Numbered from the stretch's first letter, positions 9,601 to 17,739 are shown. The stretch: DNA of 64,000 nt from Chitinophaga ginsengisegetis (GCF_900168065.1 NZ_FUZZ01000001.1:124001-188000), one strand, 5' to 3'. Notes: generated by a model not told the origin, from the letters alone. Program-made: numbers and translations.

Positions 9601-9739
9601 TTCCTTTAATTACCACCGAGGCGCCTGGTAAGGGCGAATTATCTTTCGCGGAATAAACACGACCGGTCACCGTACGTGTTTGTGCAAATACTGCCACGGG
9701 TCCAATGAGCAGTAGAAAGAGAAGTAGTCGTTGTAACAT
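6650..9739 (-). CDS. SusC/RagA-family TonB-dependent outer membrane transporter
   Basis: This is the barrel component that imports a ligand captured by SusD, powered by TonB-ExbBD. The start at 9739 gives 1029 residues with a proper signal peptide ending in VFAQ; an upstream in-frame start would put 28 polar residues before it. After the signal comes a carboxypeptidase-regulatory-like domain (about 24-100), then the plug with DEIVVVAYGT, the SusC-specific SINASADPLYVVDGVPYGG and ALYGSRGANGVIIITTKKG, and a long beta-barrel ending in an aromatic-rich SAGINLSF strand. There is no STN domain, so it is not a direct partner of an ECF/FecR signalling pair. It is the first gene of a two-gene operon with susD. 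Confidence 0.96.
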   Translation of the reverse strand: MLQRLLLFLLLIGPVAVFAQTRTVTGRVYSAKDNSPLPGASVVIKGTTNGVVSDPEGNFRIQVTDPAATTLVIRFIGLEQQEVPISTSPINVSLRSLGKDIDEIVVVAYGTAKRSSYTGSVSQIKSDELVNRQVSSVTKALQGLAAGVQSTSTSGQPGSDATIRIRGIGSINASADPLYVVDGVPYGGSLNALNPYDIESISVLKDAASSALYGSRGANGVIIITTKKGKKQGSNIDVRVSQGFSKRAVDNYDRVSTDQYFEMYWEAIRNGGLTSGLSPATAAAQASSNLVRRVGINPYGTAFPQPVGTDGKLVAGAKALWNDNWDDAMQRTGKRTEADVALSGATEKSRYYVSGGYLNDQGIYLASGFKRYNLRSNIDIDAKKWLKVGLNLNGTHSEQDAPPSEDSRSDNYVNYGRLMSNFYPIYERDRSTGAYILDANGNKIFDYGSYRPSAANTNTNLVATSAIDKHRLTRDDLSARLYGEATIWRGLKFKSSYNADYTAKQQYDYTNPNLGFDAEVGGTIERLNTRVFSWTFNNIFTYEETFNEKHHLNLLAGQEAYKYTTTFLDGQKSGFSLPGLEELSDASLITGLQGYTDTYTLSSFLGRAEYDYVGKYFLSASLRRDGSSRFAPNHRWGTFWSVGGSWKLTEEDFLKNNSWLNLLTLRASYGGQGNDNLGDDAFYNYYPLLNVNSNLGEGGTYRRQVYNPNLQWETNLNLNIGVDFSMFGNRLGGTVEYFQRKSQDLLYSRPMAPSVGYSAVDENIGALKNTGVEASIHAVPVKTKEFSWTIDLNATHYKNKITELPQKEIISGTKKLMVGKSIYDFYLRKWAGVNQETGLPMWYIDNADGTKGTTGTYSSATQYYNGSSLPDVYGGFTNTFTYKGFSLSFLMVYSLGGKVLDQDYLFLLGTGTSAGRPFSTEMLNRWTPDNKITDVPKLTTVQTNWTSVSDRFLYDASYARLKSLNISYNLPKSLMEKAHLNNVLVYVQGENLFTIYNHQGLDPEQSVGGTTYYRYPAIKSISAGINLSF

Positions 9740-10045
9740 AGTAAAATGTTGAGAGTTTTGCAGTGATCTGGTTTTTCCTGGCAATACCCATCCCTGTCTG
9801 TTATTGAACAGGCATTGCAGCATTGTATCCCATTGTTTTTTAACGCCGGTACAGACGGAGTTCCGGAAACAGTTATTGATCGTTGTAACCTGCTGTGGTT
9901 AAGCAGACAAATATTTATTGCTGATTTTTAATGATGGCAACAACAATAGTTGCATAAACAATATGGTTGGGTAATCTTCTCCATAAGCAAATCTTTAAAT
10001 TCATTCCGTTCTATTATCCTATAATTCCTATAGACTAATGGGACG
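9740..10045 (-). other. Long untranslated leader of the susC operon
   Basis: This stretch has no gene. It lies between the susC start and the candidate promoter at 10046-10076, giving a leader of about 300 nt. It includes small self-complementary pieces such as CCTGTT / AACAGG-like pairs around 9797-9812. No named riboswitch is recognisable. The remaining bases up to 10175 hold only the promoter and the 3' flank of the AspT-like gene. Confidence 0.5.
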
Positions 10046-10076
10046 CAAAGCTATATGCTTTCATAATTAAAAACAA
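10046..10076 (-). promoter_or_regulatory. Promoter of the susCD operon
   Basis: On the minus strand TAGCTTTG (10046-10053) matches TAnnTTTG exactly and is preceded by TTTTG (TTG at 10074-10076) with a 20-bp spacer, which is the Bacteroidota primary sigma arrangement. It is the only such pair in the 436-bp gap and is oriented toward susC. Confidence 0.6.
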
Positions 10077-10175
10077 AAGAATTGTTAAAAATGTTGAAGA
10101 AAAGATTTTTCATGAGAATAGATTTTCAGTACAGACGCGGGTTTCATTGTTAAAAAATGTGATGAGCGGAGAACA

Positions 10176-11891
10176 TCAACTGCCTCTGTGCATCAGCAGC
10201 ACGATGATAACGCCTGAAGTGGTGAGTGTAATATTGGCTACTGCATATGCCACGGTATATCCCAGTGCGGGCACTTTGCTGTTGATAGCATCCTGTACTG
10301 CCAGCAGCGGCGCGGATTCGTCATGCGCGCCGGCGCAGGCGCCAAGACCAATAGCCGGATGAAATTTAAATACATACTTTGCCAGGAACAGCGCCAGCAT
10401 CATTGGCAGCAGGCTTAGCACTACACCAGCCAGGAAAAGTGTGACACCTTCTTCTTTCAGTCCCTGCAAAAATCCTTCACTGGCGCTCAGTCCAACGATG
10501 GCGATAAATACATGCAGTCCCAGTTTGGTAAGCACCCATTGTGATGCAGCCGGGATGTAACCAAACCGTGGATGGATTCCGCGCATCCAGCCGAATACCA
10601 GCCCTGCGATCAGGGCGCCGCCACTGGTACTCAACTCCACAGGAACGTTACCGATATGTGCGCTCAAACTGCCAAATAAAGCACCCGCCACAATGCCGGC
10701 TGCGAGGTAAACAATATCTGTTTCCACGCCTCCCCTTTCTTTATAGCCAATGATGGCAATGGCCTTGTCCAGGTCTTCCTGGATACCCACCAGTTCTACC
10801 ACATCGCCTTTTTGTATCACGGTAGATGCGTGCAGCGGCATCTCAATACCGGCGCGTAAAATTTTACGCACGCTGATACCATGAAAATCCGGGTGTTTTG
10901 CAAATGCCTTCAGGGGCTTGTTGCTGGCGGCTTTGCTGGTGATGATCACGGTTACTGACTGTACCGGGAACGTGAGCAGTTCCTCATCGGCTACTTCTTT
11001 TCCCAACAGGGATGCTGACGCAATGGCCGCCGCACGCTGGCCACCCACCGCAATAATATCTCCCGGCTTAATTATAAAATCAGGGGAAGCTTCCATCAGC
11101 TTTCCTTCTCTTCTGATGCGCAGGATGTAGAGATGTCTTTTCCTATCATGAAAGATGTCTTCTAATTCACGGATGGTTTTACCATCACCGGTAAGTTCCG
11201 GGTTAACAAGATAAGCGCGGAAAGCTACCTGGTCGTAGGCGTTGGTAACATTCTCCTCTTCTTCTGCACCAGCATCTGTTATTTTTTCTTCCAGCTCCTT
11301 TGTTTCCTCTATCAGCTTGGCACGGCTGCCAGACATAAACCACGGGCCTATTACAGAAAGGAACCAGCTGGTACCGGCGGTACCAAAAATATAGGTAACC
11401 GCATACGCCACCGGGATCTGGTTGATGAGCGTATTTTTTTCATCGTCTGTAATATTGAGTTCATTGATGGTATTTGACGCCACGCCGATAATAGCAGAGC
11501 AGGTATTAGCCCCGGACATTAGCCCTGCGGTAGTACCTGTTTCAAAACGCAGCAGGGAAGCCAGCCCCCAGCAAAATAACAAACTGCTGCAGCATACTAT
11601 AAATGAAAACAACGCCAGTGGCAATCCATCTTTTTTAAGTCCCTGGAAAAACTGCGGACCGATACCATAGCCGGTACAAAATAAAAAGAAGAGAAAGAAA
11701 ATAGATTTTGTTTCTGACGGGATACTGATGTGAAAGCTGCCGATGGCAATCCCCACCAACAGCACACCGGTAACGGTACCGAGGGTAAAACCTTTTATAT
11801 GCACCTTGCCAACCAGGAAGCCGGTCAGGAGGGTTAGCATCACCGCTATTTCGGGGTATTTCTGTAACGTGTTTATCAACCAGGGGAGCAT
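10176..11891 (-). CDS. AspT/YidE-type transporter with RCK_C domains
   Basis: This 571-residue inner-membrane protein has the layout of the aspartate:alanine exchanger (AAE) family: a first membrane block (about 10-175), a cytoplasmic middle with two TrkA-C/RCK_C-type domains (about 210-280 and 305-380, each ending in a GD-I/V-V-x-V-G pattern such as IIKPGDIIAVGG and VIQKGDVVELVG), and a second membrane block (about 385-570) that repeats the first, with GLMSGANTCSA and GLGACAGAHDES as the paired motifs. Related AspT exchanges aspartate for alanine; most genomic relatives have no known substrate. It is preceded by RNase HI on the same strand after about 70 bp. A specific substrate cannot be assigned. 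Confidence 0.88.
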   Translation of the reverse strand: MLPWLINTLQKYPEIAVMLTLLTGFLVGKVHIKGFTLGTVTGVLLVGIAIGSFHISIPSETKSIFFLFFLFCTGYGIGPQFFQGLKKDGLPLALFSFIVCCSSLLFCWGLASLLRFETGTTAGLMSGANTCSAIIGVASNTINELNITDDEKNTLINQIPVAYAVTYIFGTAGTSWFLSVIGPWFMSGSRAKLIEETKELEEKITDAGAEEEENVTNAYDQVAFRAYLVNPELTGDGKTIRELEDIFHDRKRHLYILRIRREGKLMEASPDFIIKPGDIIAVGGQRAAAIASASLLGKEVADEELLTFPVQSVTVIITSKAASNKPLKAFAKHPDFHGISVRKILRAGIEMPLHASTVIQKGDVVELVGIQEDLDKAIAIIGYKERGGVETDIVYLAAGIVAGALFGSLSAHIGNVPVELSTSGGALIAGLVFGWMRGIHPRFGYIPAASQWVLTKLGLHVFIAIVGLSASEGFLQGLKEEGVTLFLAGVVLSLLPMMLALFLAKYVFKFHPAIGLGACAGAHDESAPLLAVQDAINSKVPALGYTVAYAVANITLTTSGVIIVLLMHRGS

Positions 11892-11960
11892 AATTGGAAT
11901 TTAAGATTGCGCTTATACTACAATTATGATCACCGGTTGGTTCAGGGCAGGTATTATTCT

Positions 11961-12422
11961 TTAGGCCAATCCTTTTTCAAAACCTTCATCAATCAGCCAG
12001 TTGCCGCTGTCGGCCGCTGCTGTAGCCAGTTCATCACAGCGGTTGTTGAAAGGGTTGCTGGCGTGGCCTTTCACCCATTGCATTTTTACCTGGTGTCTTT
12101 TATACAACGGTATGAAACGCAGCCAGAGGTCTTTATTTTTTTTGTCTTTAAAATTAATTTTCACCCAGCCCCATAGCCATCCTTTCTCAATACTATCCAC
12201 TACATATTTGCTGTCTGTAAAAACAGTTACTGTTAGTCCATCCTTCTTCAGTGCTTCCAGCGCAACAATAACGGCCAGCAGTTCCATCCTGTTATTGGTC
12301 GTTTTACGGTAGCCCTGTGATAATTCTTTCCGGACGTTTCCCCATATGAGTACTACGCCATACCCACCCGGACCGGGATTACCGCGGGATGCACCATCTG
12401 TATATACTACCAGTTCAGCCAT
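11961..12422 (-). CDS. rnhA: Ribonuclease HI
   Basis: RNase HI cuts the RNA strand of RNA-DNA hybrids in the cytoplasm, removing R-loops, primers and misplaced ribonucleotides. The protein has 153 residues when read from the ATG at 12422; a GTG 18 codons upstream is in frame but would add a non-family extension. The DEDD catalytic set is complete: D9 in VYTDGAS, E47 in NRMELLAV, D70 in FTDSKYVV and D130 in NNRCDELA, with H120 in VKGHAS. The RGNPGPGGYG loop and the basic handle (KINFKDKKNKDLW) are also present. It follows the acyl-CoA carboxylase gene by 69 bp on the same strand and may be co-transcribed. Confidence 0.96.
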   Translation of the reverse strand: MAELVVYTDGASRGNPGPGGYGVVLIWGNVRKELSQGYRKTTNNRMELLAVIVALEALKKDGLTVTVFTDSKYVVDSIEKGWLWGWVKINFKDKKNKDLWLRFIPLYKRHQVKMQWVKGHASNPFNNRCDELATAAADSGNWLIDEGFEKGLA

Positions 12423-12491
12423 GTTCAATTTTAAAGAAGCGCGAAGATAAGGAAAAGTGCGGAGGGGATCGAACACTTTCCCCTCCGTTCC

Positions 12492-14129
12492 TTACACCTG
12501 GAATACGCCTACACTAAAAGGCTGTTCCACCGGTGCGTTGTTGGCTGCTTTAATACCTTCTGCAATTCTTATCCGGGTATCGGCGGGATCAATGATATCG
12601 TCTACCCACAACCTGGAAGCGGCGTAGTAGGGAGTTGTCTGCGCGTAATATTTATCGGTAATTTCTTTCAGCAGGCGGGCTTCTTCTTCGGGTGTGATCA
12701 CCTGTCCTTTTGCTTTGAGAGAAGCCACCTGGATCTGCAATAATGTTTTGGCCGCCTGCTCTCCTCCCATCACCGCAATTTTAGCGGATGGCCAGGCATA
12801 TATAAAGCGGGGATCATAGGCTTTACCACACATGGCGTAGTTGCCGGCGCCATAGGAATTACCAATGATGATGGTGATTTTTGGCACCACGGAATTAGCC
12901 ACGGCATTCACCAGTTTAGCGCCGTCTTTGATAATACCGGCGTGTTCGCTTCTGCTGCCTACCATGAATCCTGTTACATCCTGTAGAAATACGAGGGGAA
13001 TTTTTTTCTGGTTACAGTTCATGATGAAGCGGGCTGCTTTATCGGCGCTGTCGTTGTAGATAACGCCCCCCATTTGCATTTCGCCTTTTTTGCTTTTTAC
13101 AATTTTACGTTGATTGGCAACGATGCCTACCGCCCAGCCATCGATGCGGGCGTAGCCGCAGATGATGCTTTTGCCGTAGTCCTGTTTGTATTGGTCGAGT
13201 GTGTTGGCATCTACAATACGGTCAATGATGTCCAGCATATCATAGGGCCGGGAGCTGTCGGCCGGCAGCACGCTGTCCAGTTCATCGGCAGGCTTTGCCG
13301 GTGGCTGCGGTTCAACCCGGTCGAAGCCAGCATTACCGGTGTGACCGAGTTTGCTTACAATGCGTTTGATCTGATCGAGGCATTCCTCATCAGATTTGAA
13401 TTTATAATCGGCGATGCCGGAGATCTCTGTATGTGTAACGGCGCCTCCTAACGTTTCCGCATCTACGTCTTCCCCGATGGCGGCCTTTACGAGGTAAGGT
13501 CCGGCGAGGAAGATGGAGCCGTTGCCTTCCACCATGAGCACTTCATCGCTCATGATAGGCAGGTAAGCGCCACCGGCCACGCAACTGCCCATTACTGCAG
13601 CGATTTGCGTGATGCCCATTGCGCTCATGCGGGCGTTGTTACGGAAGATGCGGCCAAAGTGTTCTTTGTCGGGGAATATTTCATCCTGCATGGGAAGGAA
13701 TACGCCGGCACTGTCTACCAGGTAGATGACCGGCAGCCTGTTTTCCATAGCGATTTCCTGGAGGCGCAGGTTCTTTTTACCGGTCATGGGGAACCAGGCC
13801 CCTGCCTTTACGGTCATGTCGTTGGCCACAATCATACATTGCCGGCCGCTTACATACCCGATTCCTCCTACGGTGCCTGCTGCGGGGCATCCGCCATATT
13901 CTTCGTACATGTCGTAGGCGGCAAATGCACCGATTTCGGTAAAGGGGGTGTCTTTATCGATGAGGTATTGAATGCGTTCCCTGGCAGTGAGCTTACCTCT
14001 TTGTCTCACTTTCTCCAGGCTTTTCTTTCCTCCGCCCTGTTCTATTACGCCCAGGCGTTGTTTCATGGTGCTGATTGCCATCCGCATAGCATCTTCATTT
14101 TTGTTGGTTTCCAGTTGCTGCTGATCCAT
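12492..14129 (-). CDS. Acyl-CoA carboxylase, carboxyltransferase beta subunit (methylcrotonyl-/propionyl-CoA type)
   Basis: This subunit transfers the carboxyl group from carboxybiotin to an acyl-CoA in the cytoplasm. The 545 residues carry both crotonase-fold halves: the N-terminal half with GGIGYVSGRQCMIVANDMTVKAG and VMGSCVAGGAYLP, and the C-terminal half with GFMVGSRSEHAGIIKDGAKL and GNSYGAGNYAMCG. The combination IFPDKEHFGRIFRNNARMSA and GSIFLAGPYLVKAAIGE is closest to methylcrotonyl-CoA carboxylase beta (leucine breakdown), but propionyl- or other short-chain acyl-CoA is possible. The biotin-carrying partner is not in the window. It is the first gene of a leftward group with rnhA and the AspT-like transporter. 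Confidence 0.92.
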   Translation of the reverse strand: MDQQQLETNKNEDAMRMAISTMKQRLGVIEQGGGKKSLEKVRQRGKLTARERIQYLIDKDTPFTEIGAFAAYDMYEEYGGCPAAGTVGGIGYVSGRQCMIVANDMTVKAGAWFPMTGKKNLRLQEIAMENRLPVIYLVDSAGVFLPMQDEIFPDKEHFGRIFRNNARMSAMGITQIAAVMGSCVAGGAYLPIMSDEVLMVEGNGSIFLAGPYLVKAAIGEDVDAETLGGAVTHTEISGIADYKFKSDEECLDQIKRIVSKLGHTGNAGFDRVEPQPPAKPADELDSVLPADSSRPYDMLDIIDRIVDANTLDQYKQDYGKSIICGYARIDGWAVGIVANQRKIVKSKKGEMQMGGVIYNDSADKAARFIMNCNQKKIPLVFLQDVTGFMVGSRSEHAGIIKDGAKLVNAVANSVVPKITIIIGNSYGAGNYAMCGKAYDPRFIYAWPSAKIAVMGGEQAAKTLLQIQVASLKAKGQVITPEEEARLLKEITDKYYAQTTPYYAASRLWVDDIIDPADTRIRIAEGIKAANNAPVEQPFSVGVFQV

Positions 14130-14243
14130 AACGATGGTTTTTATATTCTTTAAAAATAAGGGAAAGAATTCAGTAAATTACGAATAACGGGAAGGCTACC
14201 GGTGTTTGGCGCCGGATATCTTTTAAAATAAAAATCCTATTGT

Positions 14244-14705
14244 ATGTCTTTATTACTGGAGCATTTAGCCTTATCGCTTGAAAATCTTTACAATGGCGCG
14301 CCCTGGATTGATGTTACCTTCCAGGAGCATCTTTCGCGTATTGATGCGCAACAGGCGGTAAAATCTTTCGGGGAATCCAATAATACCTGGGAGATTGTTA
14401 ACCATGTGATTTTCTGGCACCAGCGGGTGCAGCGATACATGCACAATGAGGCGCCGGAGCAGGACGGGGATCTGCCTGATTTTTATATGCCGGAAAACCA
14501 CGGGGAAGAAAACTGGGAGGCAACCAAACACCGGCTGGCGCATTCTTTTGAGCTGATGGCCGCTACCATCCGCAAATTCCCGGAGAAAGAGCTGTTTGAC
14601 ACCTTTCCGGGAACGGAACATAGGGCCATTTATTACATACAGGGACTCGCTGAGCATGATGCGTATCACCTGGGGCAAATCGTACTGCTGCACAAATATG
14701 CCTGA
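14244..14705 (+). CDS. DinB-family protein
   Basis: The 153 residues fit the DinB/YfiT four-helix bundle. The expected histidine triad is visible: HVIFWH in the first half and HDAYHLGQI in the last helix, which together hold a divalent metal in structurally known members. These proteins include thiol-dependent S-transferases such as bacillithiol transferase, but most have no known reaction. The ATG at 14244 gives a complete first helix. It is divergent from the acyl-CoA carboxylase gene across 114 bp and convergent with the MarR-GNAT gene, whose stop is 8 bp away. The in vivo substrate is unknown. Confidence 0.88.
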   Translation: MSLLLEHLALSLENLYNGAPWIDVTFQEHLSRIDAQQAVKSFGESNNTWEIVNHVIFWHQRVQRYMHNEAPEQDGDLPDFYMPENHGEENWEATKHRLAHSFELMAATIRKFPEKELFDTFPGTEHRAIYYIQGLAEHDAYHLGQIVLLHKYA

Positions 14706-14713
14706 TGGCAAGC

Positions 14714-15646
14714 TTAAAATAAATCCATGTCGTAACGCTGTTCATACAGCTGCTGCCCCCACAGTTGCAGGTATTTTTCGCCCGTTTTGCGGAAGCCGGC
14801 ATTCTTGTACAGGGCAATGGCGGTTTCCTGCATGCTGGTAGTCATCAGGTATACTTTCTGGTAATGTTTTTCTTTACAGAAGGCCAGTGCTTCCTGTAAT
14901 AGTTTCTTGCCAAGACCTTTACCCCTAAAATCGGGATGGATGAGGAACCAGCGCAACTGCGCCAGGTGGCGGGAAGATCCCAGGATGGCTACGGAACCCA
15001 CAATCTGATCGTTTACGGTAGCGAGAAACATCCTGTCTTTGGCCGGATTATAGGTGGGGAGAAATTCATAGAACGTCTTACAAACATATGCCTCAAACTC
15101 CAGGTTATACCCTGATTCCTTCGCATACAATTGCCCGTGCAGGTAGATAAGGTATCCTACATCCCCCGGCTGGAGGTTATAACGGATATGGATATCCGAA
15201 GTTTGTTCGCCCGGTTGCGCAGATAATACCTGTTCAATGGTTTTCATGGCGCCGGCCACCTGTTGTTGTTGTTTTTCAGAGAGATGACCGGTGATCTGTT
15301 GAATTTCCCGGTTAGATTTATCTTCCAGGCCGGCCAGCATTTTTTTACCGGCGGCGCTGAGATAAAGAAAAAACGTACGTCCGTCGGCGGTAGACTGCTG
15401 CCTGTTCAGCCACCCGTTCTTCTCAAACTTTTTCAGCAGGCGGCTGAGATACCCACCATCAATTTTCAGGATGGCTATTAATTGCCCCGCCGTGCATTTT
15501 CCAAGCTGCCCTATTTCAAATAAAACCCTTACTTCAGACAGCGACAGGTTGCTGTCCAGGATGTGCTGGTTCAATAGCCCGATCATGCCGGTATAGAAAC
15601 GGTTAAAGCGACGGATATCACCTACAACCGGAGATTCGACAGTCAT
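14714..15646 (-). CDS. MarR-type regulator fused to a GNAT acetyltransferase
   Basis: The protein has 310 residues from the ATG at 15646 (an upstream in-frame start would run into the promoter). Residues about 10-140 form a MarR winged helix: LSLSEVRVLFEIGQ, then KIDGGYLSRLLKKFEKNGW as recognition helix, then the DGRTFFLYLS wing. Residues about 150-310 are a GNAT fold with the acetyl-CoA loop RGKGLGKKL and the C-terminal LYKNAGFRKTGEKY. Such fusions are widespread in bacteria; the acetylated substrate is generally unknown. A 43-bp palindrome overlaps its promoter, which strongly suggests autoregulation. It stands alone, convergent with the DinB-like gene. Confidence 0.93.
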   Translation of the reverse strand: MTVESPVVGDIRRFNRFYTGMIGLLNQHILDSNLSLSEVRVLFEIGQLGKCTAGQLIAILKIDGGYLSRLLKKFEKNGWLNRQQSTADGRTFFLYLSAAGKKMLAGLEDKSNREIQQITGHLSEKQQQQVAGAMKTIEQVLSAQPGEQTSDIHIRYNLQPGDVGYLIYLHGQLYAKESGYNLEFEAYVCKTFYEFLPTYNPAKDRMFLATVNDQIVGSVAILGSSRHLAQLRWFLIHPDFRGKGLGKKLLQEALAFCKEKHYQKVYLMTTSMQETAIALYKNAGFRKTGEKYLQLWGQQLYEQRYDMDLF

Positions 15647-15664
15647 ACTTACTTGTTTTCCAGA

Positions 15665-15694
15665 CAAAAGTAAATAAATACTTGACAAAAGCAA
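15665..15694 (-). promoter_or_regulatory. Promoter of the MarR-GNAT gene
   Basis: On the minus strand TACTTTTG (15665-15672) matches TAnnTTTG and is preceded by TTG (15692-15694) at a spacing of exactly 19 bp. The ATG follows 18 bp after the -7 box. The -33 element lies inside the large palindrome at 15678-15720. Confidence 0.75.
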
Positions 15695-15720
15695 ATTTAT
15701 TATTTGCCTTTGTCAAGTAT
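15678..15720. promoter_or_regulatory. Near-perfect 43-bp palindrome, candidate MarR operator
   Basis: ATACTTGACAAA at the left end is exactly mirrored by TTTGTCAAGTAT at the right end, and the inner GCAAAT / ATTTGC halves also match. Part of the left arm is repeated 21 bp away (GACAAAAG-N-AAAT at 15663 and 15684), which puts a further half-site on the same face of the helix over the -7 box. The layout fits a MarR dimer repressing its own gene. Confidence 0.8.
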
Positions 15721-15748
15721 TTAAAAGAAGGGATTGCGATGGGTAATA

Positions 15749-16318
15749 TCAGCGTTTTGATTTCAGGCGGCTGAGGGTTTCCTGCGAGATATTTAAGTAA
15801 GATGCCACCAGTTTATTGGGCAGGCGTTGCACGATATGGGGGCTTTCGTCCAGCAGCCGGCGATACCGTTCACCGGCGCTTTGCGTGATAAAAGACATCA
15901 GCCGGCTCGTATTGATTACATAGGCATTTTCGAGGTAGCTCCGGTAAAATTTCTCCCAGGAGGGAATTGTATCCAGCAGGTAATAAAAATCGTTGCGGGA
16001 AATGGACAACAACTGGGAAGGCAATACTGCCTGTATAAATTCGTGGGAGGTTTGCTGTGCAATAAAGCTCATCAGGCCGCAGGCAAAATTATTTTCAAAA
16101 GCCAGGTAGCGGGTGGCTTCCTGCCCGTTTTCATCAATGAAATAAATCCGTATACAGCCGCCGGCAACAAAAAAGATATTCCTGGCCACCTCTCCTTCCG
16201 TTAGCAGCAGCTGGTTACGGCCAGCCTGCAACGGTTTGAAGTGTGATAGTATTACGCCGAGTTGTGCGTCGGTAACACTGATTTTACTGAGTATAAAAGC
16301 GGATAATTGTTCGTACAT
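15749..16318 (-). CDS. Crp/Fnr-family transcription regulator
   Basis: The 189 residues give a cyclic-nucleotide-binding-type beta-roll (about 20-115, with EGEVARNIFFVAGGCIRIYFIDENG), a dimer helix, and a short C-terminal helix-turn-helix (KLVASYLNISQETLSRLKSK). The phosphate-binding signature of true cAMP receptors (GExxA/G-R-S) is not evident, so the ligand is unknown; such short relatives are very common in Chitinophagaceae. The start codon lies 2 bp beyond the stop of the upstream DHA2 exporter on the same strand, so the two are almost certainly co-transcribed and this regulator may control exporter expression. Confidence 0.9.
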   Translation of the reverse strand: MYEQLSAFILSKISVTDAQLGVILSHFKPLQAGRNQLLLTEGEVARNIFFVAGGCIRIYFIDENGQEATRYLAFENNFACGLMSFIAQQTSHEFIQAVLPSQLLSISRNDFYYLLDTIPSWEKFYRSYLENAYVINTSRLMSFITQSAGERYRRLLDESPHIVQRLPNKLVASYLNISQETLSRLKSKR

Positions 16319-16320
16319 GA

Positions 16321-17739
16321 TCAGGCGTTATTACGGCGTCCTTGTGTTCTCAGCACCAAATATATCAATAAAGCAGCGACTGCCACCAGCACGGCCGCCA
16401 CCAGGAATACAACCGAGATGGCGTGTGTGATAGTGCCGCTTTTGACCAGGAGCGCGAACACAGCTCCCAGTACAGCCGTTCCCGTTATATGGCCGGTGGT
16501 GCGTGCCAGCGATAACAACCCGCTCATCAGTCCGCGTTGCTCCAGCGCTGCCAGTTCCATCACGGCCGTGTTATTGGGTGTTTGGAAAAAAGTGAGTCCC
16601 AGCTGGATCAGCCCGATGCGCCACAGGAAACCAAAGATCCCCTGTCCGGTGCTAAGGCTGCTCATGGCCAGGCAACCGGCCACCATTACCAGTACGCCTG
16701 CCAGCATTACCTTACGGGCATGGAACCGGTCGGCGGCCTTGCCCGCAAATACACTCAGCACCGCGGTTACCAGCGGACCAAAAGACATCAGCAACCCGGT
16801 TTGTAATGGTGTGTAATGTCCTTCATTTACCAGGTAAAAGGGCAACAGCACTACGGTGGCCATGATCACTGTATACACCAGCCAGGCCGCCAGCAGGCTG
16901 GCACTGAGCAGGGAATTGCGGAACAGCTGCAGTTGCAGAAATGGTTGCGGTACTTTCTTTTCATATCTTATAAATAACACCAGTCCGGCTGCGAACCCTG
17001 CCAGCAACAACAATACCGGCTGGCTCAGCGGGCCTTTATCCTCCATAAAGGTCATACCCATACAATAACAAACCAGTACGCCTGCCAGAAGGATCATGCC
17101 GGTCCAGTCGGTTCGCTGCCGCGCCGCCTTCGCCACCACCGGTACATGCCTGCGTACTAACGTATACGCCACTACGCCGATGGGAATATTTACCAGGAAC
17201 ATCGACTGCCATCCCAGCGTGGAAATGAGGATGCCGCCGCAGGTAGGGCCGGAAGCGATGCCTAGTGGCACCATCATGGTAAGCCAGCCCATTGTTTTGC
17301 CCAGCCGGGCTTTTGGTACCATATCGCCGGCAATAGCAAAACTCAGCGAGAGGCAGAAGGCCGCGCCAACACCCTGTAAGCCCCTGCACACAATAAGGGT
17401 ACCGGTTCCCGGCGCAATGCCGCAACCCAGTGAAGCCACCGTGAACAGCGCAATACCGGCGAGATATAATTTCTTCTTGCCAAAAATATCTCCCAGGCGG
17501 CCAGCCCCTGCAATCAGTGCGGTGAGCAATAACATATAGCTAAGCACTACCCATTGGGCCGACGCAAAAGATGCATGGAGTTGTGCTATTAATACCGGCA
17601 ATCCCACGATGACGATGCTGGTATCGAGGTTTACCATAAAAAGGATCAGGGCGATACCGGTTACTGCCGCCTTCACGCCCCATGAACCGGGCAACAGCTG
17701 TTCCGCCACCGGCGGGGCTTTCATTGTTAAATCAGACAT
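16321..17739 (-). CDS. MFS drug exporter, DHA2 (EmrB/QacA) type
   Basis: A 472-residue inner-membrane protein with about 14 transmembrane segments, the DHA2 number. The first helix carries FMVNLDTSIVIVGLPVL, the family's motif D1-like segment with the conserved aspartate. Motif A appears as GRLGDIFGKKKLY in the first loop, and motif C-like GPTCGGILISTLGWQSMF marks a drug:H+ antiporter. Members expel hydrophobic or cationic toxic compounds using the proton gradient; the substrate here is unknown. It is the first gene of a two-gene unit with a Crp/Fnr regulator 2 bp downstream. Confidence 0.9.
   Translation of the reverse strand: MSDLTMKAPPVAEQLLPGSWGVKAAVTGIALILFMVNLDTSIVIVGLPVLIAQLHASFASAQWVVLSYMLLLTALIAGAGRLGDIFGKKKLYLAGIALFTVASLGCGIAPGTGTLIVCRGLQGVGAAFCLSLSFAIAGDMVPKARLGKTMGWLTMMVPLGIASGPTCGGILISTLGWQSMFLVNIPIGVVAYTLVRRHVPVVAKAARQRTDWTGMILLAGVLVCYCMGMTFMEDKGPLSQPVLLLLAGFAAGLVLFIRYEKKVPQPFLQLQLFRNSLLSASLLAAWLVYTVIMATVVLLPFYLVNEGHYTPLQTGLLMSFGPLVTAVLSVFAGKAADRFHARKVMLAGVLVMVAGCLAMSSLSTGQGIFGFLWRIGLIQLGLTFFQTPNNTAVMELAALEQRGLMSGLLSLARTTGHITGTAVLGAVFALLVKSGTITHAISVVFLVAAVLVAVAALLIYLVLRTQGRRNNA

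Noticed and set aside
9740..9823. A longer SusC N-terminus starting at 9823.
   Set aside because: It would place 28 polar residues before the signal peptide; the ATG at 9739 starts the signal peptide directly.
12423..12476. A longer RNase HI from the upstream GTG.
   Set aside because: The 18 added residues are not family-like, and the ATG at 12422 starts directly at the first beta-strand.
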